64,000 bases of DNA from contig JAGYXB010001569.1 of NCBI GenBank assembly GCA_022495005.1, positions 2,830,645 through 2,894,644 on the forward strand, written 5' to 3'. A model generated the notes under the pieces. The model was not told the DNA's origin and searched no databases. It saw only the letters and a program-made list of their open reading frames with translations. The stretch's first letter is position 1. The number at the start of each line of letters is the position of its first letter. The translations under genes were made by a program, and so were the position numbers. This document shows, one piece after another, positions 48,301 through 60,300 of this stretch. Origin of the DNA: Rhyacophila brunnea. Its lineage: Eukaryota; Arthropoda; Insecta; Trichoptera; Rhyacophilidae.

Positions 48301-51300
48301 TGCATGTCATGTCACAAGTAATTTTAACGTACGCACGGGTAGAAACTGTTAAAATTAATTGAAATTAGCATGAATAATAATAATTCAAATTACTAATACA
48401 TTATAGTTGACACTTTTCGTCAGTGTCATTCTCAGTGAATTTACAGAGATGGTGACCGTTCAAAATATTCTGCAAAATGACGAAACCATAGACTAAATTT
48501 GTCACCGTAACAGCGTGATAGTCCGCGACATGCACCATAATGTATTTCACGCTGTATTTATGATTCTTACCACCCCTCTACTTTCTTCAAGGTCTGGTCC
48601 GCATGAGGTACATCGAGGCTGACAGTAACTTAAGTCTCAGGGGTGATAAACTAAAGGACGCATTGCAGAAGGACAAAGCGAAAGGTTTTATTCCGTTTTG
48701 GGTGAGTGACATTGCATTGTGTTAAATGTTATTATTTGGTTACATGTAAGTTGTACGTATGCAGTTCATCGTGGGACACTTATTCGTGCGCCGCAGTACG
48801 TGAAACATGATTTCGTATGACATTTTATCAAATGACGAGTTCTTCGTTGAACATTTCACCGTGGAATATATTTGTACATATCTTACAAAATGCGGCGATA
48901 GTTTGCAAATAGTACTGTTCCAATTAGATTAACCCTAACCTAATATAACCTAACCTAACCTAGTAAAGACATCTCCACATGTTGTAGCATACGTACAAAT
49001 ATACTCCACGGTGAAATGTTCAACGAAGAACTCGTCATTTGATTAAATGTTACACGAACTCATGTTTCACGTACTGCGGTGCACGAATAAGTGTCCTGCG
49101 GTGAAACTGTTTACGTACAAATTTCCGGATATGTTATTATTTAATATAAGTAATATTAACTTGCATCAATCCTTTGTAGAAAACTTTAGCAAATAATTAT
49201 ACAAATAGTAGAATAAAATTGTTCTTGTTCCTGTGTTTGGGATGAGCTGATTAAAAAGGAATACTGATTGTTGACTATATGACCCCACAAGGGGGGGGGG
49301 GGGACTGACGGGGCTCTAGCTTGTGGCCCGGGCTTTGAGGGACGTTAAGCGAGATAAATACACACCATAAATTTTCCTTAATAGTAAAAAAGTCGCCTGT
49401 AGCTCTATTTTAGTGTAAAAATATTAATATTTCAAAATATGTGACTGTAGGTGGATGGATATAATGATTGATATAATTAAAAGATAATAATTCGCGTGCT
49501 GAAATTTATTTCAATGTATTTCCTGGCTAATAAAATGACTATTTATCAAATATGGCGAAGGGTCACACGTTACTTGGCTACCACAAAAGGGGGTCGCGAT
49601 CAGTGCTTCATAATAATATGATGTCGAATGCCGACAATTTCAATTAAATTCAAGTGGATTTATTTAAAAATACAAAAAATCGCTAATCAGTAAAAACTGT
49701 CTATCTCGCTTTAAAATTTAGCACAGCCAAGAGAGGTGCCGTACAAACATAGCACCTATTGTAACAATTACAACTAATTTATTGTAATTGTTACAATAAG
49801 CGCTCGGCAGTAGTAGTTTGGCGGGCGCGGCGCGGCGGCGTCTTGCGAAACTCAAACGTATAACCGTGTGTGAAATGTTCGTAGACAGTGTCTTTTTTGG
49901 GGTATAATACACACGGTTATACGTTTGAGTATCGCAAAACGCCGCCGCGCCGCGCCCGCCAAACCACTACGGCTGAGCACTAAGTGCTAATACGAGGGTA
50001 CCTAGCCGTTTATATTTCGGGAATAACAAACAAAAACAATTTATTTTATAAATGAAAACAGTTTTATTGTTTTCAAAAATGCTTCACGATAATTTATACA
50101 CTTTTCCATGCGTTTGAACCAATCTGCAAAGCATTTTTGCCACTTTGCAGAAGGTAACTCCAAAACATGGTTTTTGAATGCATCAACCGCCTCTTCTAGT
50201 GTATAAAATCGTTGACCACGCAATTTATCTTTGACTGTCGGGAATAAAAAGAAATCATTCGGTGCCAAATCGGGGCTGTACGGCGAATGATCCATAAATT
50301 TAATGTTTTGAGTGCTCAAATAGGTGCTTGTTTGAGCCGATGTGTGAGAGCTCGCATTGTCTTGATGAAGGATGATTTGACGCCGACGGTTGCTTTTCCT
50401 TATTTCACCAAAAACTTCTGGCAAACAAATGGTTTTGTAACATTTAGAATTGACTGTTCTACAATTCTCTAAAGGCACAGTTGCGATATGGCCCATTTTT
50501 TCGGAAAAACAGGCGACCATTTGCTTCGAAGTGCTTCGAGCGCGAGCTACTTTTGTTGGTTTAAGCTCGTTTTGGGAGACCCATACGGTCGACTGCTGTT
50601 TACTTTCGGGCTCATACGTATAGATCCAAGATTCGTCATATGTAACAATCTTATAAACGTTTTTTTAAGTACCTCGATCGTATTTTTTGAGCATTTCCTT
50701 GCACCAATCGACACGCGCCCTTTTTTGTGCGATTGTCAAATTATGCGGGATCCAAAGCGAACATAGCTTCTTCACGTCTAAATGTTCATGCAAGATCGTA
50801 TACACGCTAGTGTTACTAATGCCCAGGGATACCTCAATCTCACAGTATGTCATATGATGATCTTGCATTATCAGTTCACGCACAGCATCGATGTCTTCTG
50901 GAGAAACAACCGATTTTGCACGACCTTCACGCGGCTCGTCTGTGAGCAAACGACGGCCATGATAAAATTCGTTAAACCAGCGATATACCGTAATTTTTGA
51001 AGGTGCTTTATCGCCATATAAAGCACTAAGTTCAGCGATGCACTGTTCCTGCGATAATCCACATCGAAAGTTGTGAAAAATAATCACACGAAAATTTTCA
51101 CGAGTTAATCCCATTTTTTGGTCGAGATAAATTTTTCAAATGAATTTATAAAAACAAAAAGCGTCCGTTTGTTAAAACTTTCTGAGTACTTTTGCCGCTA
51201 AAAAACATCAAAATACAGAAGTCTAATTGCACTTAGCAACACCAGTGTTGCCAATTCCCGAAATATAAACGGCTACCTATATACTTCGATACAATGAAAG

Positions 51301-54300
51301 ACTACCATCGATAACTGCCGATAGCGGCCGATAGCAGACGTGTCTATAGAATAGATACGCTGGAAATACTTACGTAGGACATCACACTGCCTTCAATCTT
51401 AGCAATAGATAGGAGGGCCGCCAAATATCCTGGCATGGGGGCCCACTTCAAGATGTGGGGGGCATGATGATAAGTATATCGATGTGAGTATTATTTATAA
51501 ATATAATTTAAAACAACGTATCCATTGTCCTCGTTTGTCTCAATCGATTTGCTTCACAAGCTCCTGCCTACGTAATAGGGCTGCGTTTCGTCCTCAAGCC
51601 AACGGAGGGGTACAAATTAATAATCCCCTCTCAGTTGTTCCTCACAAATTGGTCTCTGGGGGACGTTTTCTCGTTACTTAGTGGCCGCAAATAAACGAGA
51701 AAATAAATAAACTAATTCCTTGGGACAATCCGCAATGATAACAAGGTAATCAATAATAGACAATGGAGACATCTGTGTTTTCTATAATGATACCTACCTT
51801 CTTATTAATGGTTAGTATTTTTTTAATTAATTAGTGGTGTGATTACTTGCTAAGTTGGCCGAAGATTTTCACCGTTTTTGTAACAATACTACAATATAAC
51901 ATGCGTACAAATAAAAAAATTAAACATACTTACATAATTCTGAAAACATACCCAATAGAAAAAATCTTTTTCGAAAAAAGTAAGACATCAGGAATCGAAC
52001 CCGCGTCTCTTGGGTATCGCGCCCTGTGCATCACCACTATGCTACGGCAGTCGATTCCCGGGGGCGCAGGATCAAACCTGCCGGGTGTCTTACTTTTTTC
52101 GAAAAAGATTTTATTCTATTGGCTATATTTTCTCGTGAGTGTTTTCAGAAATATGTATGTTCAATAATTAGAATGGTACATTCTTAAATCTTGTGAATTA
52201 TTCGTTGAATAAAAGAAATAGTTCATTAAAAAATATAATATAGGTAATTATAAAGTGAGACAAGCACAGTTTTCACATTGCGATATATTATATTTATAGA
52301 ATACTAGCTGAAGTACCCGGCTTCGCACAGGGTCGCTTCGTGGTTATATTTATCTTAGATATTTGAAAAATAATAAGAGGTAATTATTTTTTTAATATTA
52401 AAATATCTGTGTAATACAATATGGCAATATCAAAATAATTATAATAGGAGTAAAGGTCAAACATAAGAACACTAAATTAAAATCGAATCCAAAATATGAA
52501 AACGTTATTAATGTTATAAATATGTAGTAAAAAAAAAATCTAAATTGGATGGAACAAACAAACAACAAACTTTGTATGTTATATAAGAATAATTTAGAAA
52601 CCTTCGCAGGTGTGCACACACAACTGACAAAAGTTTCATCGCAATCGGATGAATGGTATAGGAACGCATACGAATAGTAGAAGAAGATGATTTTCTAATT
52701 CAGAAATCTTTGTGGGCATGCACATGAAAACTCACCAAAGTTTCATTGCAATCGGATTAATCGTATAGGAACGCATACAAATAGAAGAAGAAGAAGATGG
52801 TTGTACTAATTCAAAAACCTTCGCGGGCTTGCGCACAACAACTGGTCAAAATTTCATCACAATCGGATGAATGGCATAAGAACGCATACAAATAGAAGAA
52901 GAAAAAGATGATTGTAGTAATTCAGAAACCTTTGCGGGCAAGGGCACAACACTTGATCAAAATGTCATTGCAATCGGATGAATGGTATAGGAACGCATAC
53001 GAATAGAAGTAGAAGATGATTTTTTAATTCAGAAATCTTTGTGGGCATGCGCACGACAACTCACCAAAGTTTCATTGCAATCGGATGAATGGTGTAGGTA
53101 CACATTCGAATAGAAGAAGAAGATGATGGTTGTACTAATTCAGAAACCTTCGCAGGCGTGCGCACGACAACTCACCAAAGTTTCATTGCAATCGGATGAA
53201 TGGTATAGGAACGCATACGAATAAAAGAAGAAGAAGATGGTTGTACTAATTCAGAAACCTTTGCGGGCTTGCGCACAACAACTGGTCAAAATTTCATCGC
53301 AATTGGATGAATGGTATAAGAACGCATACGAATAGAAGAAGATAGAATAGAATAAAAAGAAGAAGAAATGGTTGTATCAATTCAGAAACCTTTGCGGGCT
53401 TGCGCACAACAACTGGTCAAAATTTCATCGCAATTGGATGAATGGTATAAGAACGCATACGAATAGAAGAAGATAGAATAGAAGAAAAAGAAGAAGAAAT
53501 GGTTGTATCAATTCAGAAACCTTTGCGGGCGTGCACACAACACTTAATCAAATTTTCATTGCAATCGGATGAATGGTATAGGAACGCATACGAATATAAG
53601 AATATAGAATAGAAGAAGAAGAAGAAGATGGTTGTACTAATTCAAAAACCATTGCGGGTGTTACCACAACAACTGATGAAGGTTTCATCGCAATCGGATG
53701 AATGGTATAGGGACCATACGAATAAAAGAAGATAGAATGAAGAAGAAGAAGAAAATGATGATTTTTCTAATTCATAAACCTTCATGGGTGTGCATACAAC
53801 CACTTACCAAAATTTCATTGCAATCGGATGAATGGTATAGGAACCATACGAATAAAAGAAAATATAATGAAGTAGAAGAAGAAGATGATGATTTTTCTAA
53901 TTCAGAAACCTTTATGGGTGTGCATACAATCACTTGCCAAAATTTCATTGCAATCAGATGAATGGTATAGGAACCATACGAATAAAAGAAAATATAATGA
54001 AGAAGAAGATGATGATGATTTTTCTAATTCAGAAACCTTCATGGGTGTGCATACAACCACTTACCAAAATTTCATTGCAATCGGATGAATGGTATAGGAA
54101 CCATACGAATAAAAGAAAATATAATGAAGAAGAAGAAGAAGATGATGATTTTTCTAATTCAGAAACCTTTATGGGTATGCATACAACAACTTACTAAAAT
54201 TTCATTGCAATCGGATGAATGGTATAGGAACGCATACGGGACAGACACACAGACAGACAGACATACAGACATTCATTTTTATATATTAGTATAGCCTATA

Positions 54301-57300
54301 CTCTTCCCGCAAGTGCAAGCAATAAGTTTACAAAGTTTTATCGCAATCGGATGAACGGTATGGCTGCGCATTAAATACGAACAAACAAACACACAAATAT
54401 TAATTTTTATATATTAGATATCATTTTAAAAAAAAAACCTAATATGCCTGACCATGTCAGATCCTAATAAGATCACATGGGCCCCTACACCGTGGAGGTT
54501 TGTATTAACAGATATTTGTTTTTACGAGAAATGGATGTCAGCCACTTGCTCAACCTATTAGGTCCATACTCTTACTCATATACAAATTGAAAAAGCAATA
54601 TGTGTATTTGCCAGACCCAGGATTCGAACCTAGGACCCACGACGATATAGACTCGGCCATTGTGTAAATATGTCTAGTAGAAAAAATCTAGAAAAAATGT
54701 TGTACCGAAAGTGACTCGAAATCACATCTTTCAATCTCCGGATGAGTGCTCTTGATCCGTGGGTAATTCATGCGAATTTTTCTAATAACAACGTTTTATT
54801 TGAAGTACTACCTACTTCAATTAAATTAAATTATATACCTATTTTCAATTATAAAAAAATCTAAAATTCTTAAATCTTGTGTCATCATCAGCCGGGGTCG
54901 ATCCACTGATGGGTGAAGGCCTCCCCTAGCTTCATTCACTCTTTCTGGCCCTTAGTTCTTCACTGCCACGTACATCCACCTAACTTTATAAGTTCACCTA
55001 TTCAGTATCTTGTGTATTCAGTATATATATATTTTTTTCGAATTATTAATAACCATGTCCGTGTTTTTTCGTACAAGGTGGCTGTTAGTAATTTTGAACA
55101 ATCACAAACATCCAGGCTTTGATAAAAACAAATAAATATTGTGTCCTCCCCAGGATCGAACCCAAAACTCTTGGGTGGAAGGCCAGCGGCTTACGAGCCG
55201 CATTCAGTATATATTGAAGAAATCATACTTATGTATATGTATATTTTATGCGTGAAACAGGATTCAAACTCATAACTGCTAACATCCACTAAATTAACCA
55301 CCATCTGGGATTAGGATAGAACTGGTTCTGACGGTCTTATAATAAAGAGACACAAGACGTCAGGATGCATACAAAACACCTACGAATTGGTCATTCCTAT
55401 ACTGGCTCGCCAATCACCGCATCCAAATATCTATAAGTTTTGAAGGTTACGTGCGACTGTCGCTAGGTAGATATGCTCTGTCTTCATATGCAACACCGGA
55501 TCGCCGTTCTTGGAAGGTTTGATTTATGGCTGTGCGGCAGACAACGCGAGTTAAGATGTGAGAGCCTAAGTATGGTTCTGCATCGCGGTCTTGTTTAGTA
55601 GGTAACCTTTTTAAGCTAAACCTTCATATATTAAGGTTACGTCTCAATAAACAACGTTTCCATCAACGTTTTTGATGCTATGTATTATTTCCAGTTGTGC
55701 GCAACCTTGGGAACAACCGGAGCTTGTTCGTTTGACAATCTCGAAGAACTCGGCCCGATATGCAGGGATGAGAATCTTTGGCTCCACATTGACGCCGCGT
55801 ATGCTGGCAGCGCTTTTGTATGTCCGGAATTCAGGTAAATCACTATATAATACAGGGTTTCCCAAACTATAACCTGAATAGGTGTTCCGCGACCATTTGG
55901 AAAGGTTTTATACACTGCAACACATTTAAAGATCTTCTACTAAGTAGAAGTAAAATGAGTAAAACTAAAATAACAATTAATGATTCTTCATATTGAAAGG
56001 CGAGTGATGATCAATCTCTACTGATGTTTATGACCTGAAATATCTAGGTCATAGCTCCCACAAGAGGGTGAGGGCTGACAGGCCTCTAGCCTGGGGGCCT
56101 GGGCTTACAGGGTGCCCGGCGTGAGAGATCAACCAGCCAAGTGAGATAAACACACATCATAAACATGCACTAATAGTAAAAATAATGTCGCCTGCGCTGT
56201 TTCACTTCAAGCATACTAACATTCAATAATATGTGATTTTGCCATACAATTTTTGATTATTGTCGATATTTGACATGTCCATAATTGTGCATAATATCAG
56301 CATAAAAGTGGGTGTATTAAAAATACAAAAAATCGTTAAAAATGCCCTAAATTTTACGTCGAACACCATTTGGAATATGCAACTGTAGATCGTCACTTTG
56401 CCTTTAACCTGAGCGATAAGTAGGGGGCCCGTCAAAGATCCTATCCTGGGGCCCGCTTCGGGATGTGGGGGCCATGATCTAGGTACAGGCGGAGGACCAT
56501 CTTTTCTCATACCGTGCGCATGGAAAAGATGGAATACCTATATTGTTTTTAACTGACCGGCTGGTTAGTTTAACGACATTTGCCAAAATTGGCAGAACGG
56601 TTAGCTGCGCTAATAAATAACCTACAAAATAAACTAAATGTTCCGTTAAAATTTCCGGGTTTGCGAAGTTTTCCATTGCAGAAATAGTTTGGGAAACCTT
56701 GATATAATACACAATAATAAAATAATTATAAACTATCAATAATTGTAATAGGTACTGCCAGGCCCGCACACGAAAGGAAATGGGGGGGGGGGTTCGAGTT
56801 AATGTTATTAAAGTATACCAAAATCTCAGTGAGTCACAAATCTCAATTGAACATGACATAAAATCCTCACATTGTTAATTTGTAATATTTTTATATTATT
56901 TAAAAATATCTTTTATTTTCGGAAATCGTTCACATATGCTGGAGAACGTTACATTAAAATATAATTTTACTAAATATCACCTTAATATGTAGATACCAGT
57001 GGTGAACGGTGGAGGTAGGCTGTGTAGATCCGACATAAATAGTGTACACTAAACTTTTCCAGTCATTCTTATTTGTGTTCATTGAATTAAGAATGCAAAT
57101 TGCAGATTACTACTATTATCTACTATTTATTTTGTCGATTCAAGTCCTACAGCACACCACACATTTTGCTCACATATGGAACTGTACTAGGTAGTTAGTG
57201 AAAATAATATTTATTTCTATTTTTTCTAGGCATTGGATGAAAGGAATTGATCTGGCTGACTCTATGGCCTTCAACCCTTCCAAATGGCTCATGGTCCATT

Positions 57301-60300
57301 TCGATTGCACAGCACTGTGGTAAGAAAATAAATCACCCTTATTCTACTTATAAAGCATTCAATTCTATAGCCAAGTTGTCAGTAAATGAACCAATTTGTG
57401 AAAATGGAGGACAGTGGCGCCGGTTTAAGGTGAATGTTCCATACATGTAATTGACAGTTGCACATAAATTTTAAATACCCTGAACATCAGGAGATTCAAC
57501 CATACCATGCTTTGAGTGTAGAAGTAACTAGGGATTCTAATCCCGGGATCCCGAACTATTTTCGATACCTATGAATCCCGGGATTGATAAAAATAATACC
57601 GAAACTTTCGGGATTGATTTTTTTATCAATTTTTATGGAAAATAAAATATGACAGAAAAAATACTTTTAATAACAAATAACTACATTAGAAATAATCTGA
57701 GTTTGAATGAAGTTTGATTTATACCAATGTGTAAGTTGCCGATTCATTAAATTTTTTCACATAAATTAATAAAAAAGAGAAAGATTGCAAAAATACAATG
57801 CTTAGCACTATTAACAGAGTAATTCCACGATGATCTCATACGTTTTACGGCAGTTTCATATTTGGCTGACTAGATTTATGAAGCGGAAAGGCCATAAGTA
57901 CCTACACCATGATCTGCTTTACTATTTTAAATCTCGCTAACCCATTCATTAAGTCTTTACTATCAGAAACAGCAATCTCATATTAAATTCACATTAATAT
58001 TTATATTACAATATTATTTACTCCATTAAACTTATGTATTTCCAAGATTGAACGTATACATTAAACAATAAATGTCTTAAATAGTTTAAATTATACTAGA
58101 TTTATTTTTGACAGATTTTATCAATGTTATTTGTAAATATAAAAATGTTATATTAACAATGGAAAAAATGCCAATCCCGGGACCAGTCCCGGGATCCCGG
58201 GATTGTCAAATTGTAATCCCGAAATCCCGGGATCAGAATTTTGGCTCGGGATTGGATTCCCTAGAAGTAACCTACTATGAGCTTCAAAAGAGTAAAAAGC
58301 GAACACGCGTTAAAGAAAGATAGTGGGGAAACACTCGTTAATATGTCCAAATGAAGATAATATTATGAAAGAGTTTATTTATAATGTTTATACCTATGTA
58401 CGTTTTCTATTTTAATTTCAGGGTGAAGAATAGCAAATCCTTACACAGCACTTTCAATGTCAATCCTATTTATCTCCAGCATGAAAATTCAGGTATACAA
58501 AAATCATTTTCTTTTCTTGATGATATAGATATCAATTCATTTGAAAACAATAGCGTTTTCATGATAAACTTCTGAAATCATAATGTTTTACTCTGTGTAA
58601 TGGGTTAACATATTTTCATTTTTGTTATTGGCAATAAACATTAGTTTGTAGCAGCCATTTGTGTCAATGCACCAACACTTTGCCCACTGAAGAAGGAAGC
58701 CGATACATTAGACGACTGGTCCTACTTTTCGCCTCTCCCGTTGTCTATGGATGACCTGTCATTGTCTATAGAGTGCTCATACTGACGCGTCTGTCGTGTT
58801 CACTTGTCGGAGTATTCTTAGTTTCAGATTTCTTTCAGATTATTTTACCGTATCTTGGAGACCTTGGAGTTCATCTGATTTAGTGGTTATGTGTTATCAA
58901 TAATTAGAAGTGACGATCAAAGTAAGTAAACTTCTTATGTGTATAATAATATCATAATACACTAGGACGTTTGCAATGTGACAATCGATTCTAAACGACA
59001 ATAACTAATAACTTATTTATATTCTTCAGTCATTATAGAATACCAAACTCTGCTTGCAAGTACGTTATCAATAAATAGTATGGTAGTGGACCACTCGTTT
59101 CTTTTGCAAAAAGTTATGTTCAGGCTTTATTAATCTAAAGATGGCGGTGACCAACGGTATAATACAAAAAATAATGTGGCAACCAATTTATTCAATCATA
59201 CTAAAAACCTTGCAAGATAGCCATCGAGTATTGTAATAGGTTCAAAAATGTCATAAAACTCCCTGTTGTTATAGTCCATTATACATTATTTATTGCAATT
59301 TATAAATAATTGGTTGTAGCCATAATAATTCAGTAAAAGTGTTTATTTTAAGATTAACTAAGAATTTAAACAATATTTTAATAAACTATTAATTCTTTTA
59401 TTCAACGAATAAGACACAAGATTTCAGAATGTAACATTCTATATAGGTACTGAATATACATAATTTGAAAACATCTCATGCATACACACAGTAGAAAAAT
59501 TGTTTTGTAGAAAAAGGTTACGACATCCGACGGGACTTGAACCTGTATCTGCTGGATTCGCGCCAGTATTTTTTTCAATTAAACTATGAGCATCTTAGTT
59601 AATTGCGACAGCTTTAACTAGTAGTTGTTACACTAAATCCTTTTCGAATTACAAGATTTTATGTTAAATGTACCATTTTTGAATTATTGATGTTAGTAGC
59701 TTTTTCGGGTTACAAACACATCCTCAGAACGATCAATCGCTATAAATGCTAAAACAGCAAACACACAATTGGATTTGTAACCAGAATAATAAGCTTTCTC
59801 TCTACCACACGCCACGTGTCTACACTTTTCCGGGTGCATACCATGGCACAATGAACGAGAAGAATCCTTCATAATCGTCCTGGTAGTTTCCCCGAAATAA
59901 CTTCTCAACATCCTGGGTTTTCAACGACGTGTCTTAATGAAACAAATTTCAATTACCAATTATTTGGCTGGGGTATTTCATTAACAGATTTTAATTTTAC
60001 GAGAAACGGATGTCAGCCACTTGCTCAACCTATTAGGTCCATACTCTGACTCATACGCAAATTGAAAAAACAATATGTGTATTTGCCAGACCCAGGATTC
60101 GAACCTGGGACCCTCGACACTATAGACCGGCGCTTAAGCCACGCGGCCATCGTGGGTGTTTAATACAAACCTCCACTCTGTGGAGGCCAATGACATTAAT
60201 ATGGACGAAGCATCTGGAAAAATAAATGACACTCACTTTTTTGTCGGGTCTGCCGAATGGCATAATCTGTTCTAACGCCATTACTATAAATTCCTGATGC

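Larger units (their letters stand above)
49696..51360. mobile_element. TGCGCATCTATTCTATAC element, reversed, hosting two insertions
   Basis: CTGTCTATCTCGCT at the left and GTCTATAGAATAGATACGC at the right are the reversed ends of 45702-46257. Confidence 0.6.
49278..51466. mobile_element. hAT-type MITE (CATGGCCCCCACA family) with three-deep nested insertions
   Basis: The left half (49278 to about 49690) and right end (51370-51466, GCCGCCAAATATCCTGGC.. GGGGGGCATG) match 56050-56476 but are separated by 1.7 kb. Inside lie the 49696-51360 element and, within that, the palindromic MITE and the mariner. No target duplication was found for the outer unit. Confidence 0.75.

Noticed and set aside
49270..51474. 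8-bp duplication around the outer MITE of the nested stack
   Set aside because: GTTGACTA and ATGATAAG do not match; the outer boundary or one flank has decayed.
52590..54240. CRISPR-like array of regularly spaced repeats
   Set aside because: The whole 110-130 bp unit is repeated, not only short repeats with unique spacers, and the genome is eukaryotic.
53698..54294. Four overlapping ORFs of 67-87 codons with repeated peptide
   Set aside because: They are translations of minisatellite units in several frames, with no start context or splice signals.
58655..58800. Extra Hdc exon in a less AT-rich stretch
   Set aside because: No frame encodes decarboxylase sequence, and the exon at 58422 joins in frame to the microexon at 62307.
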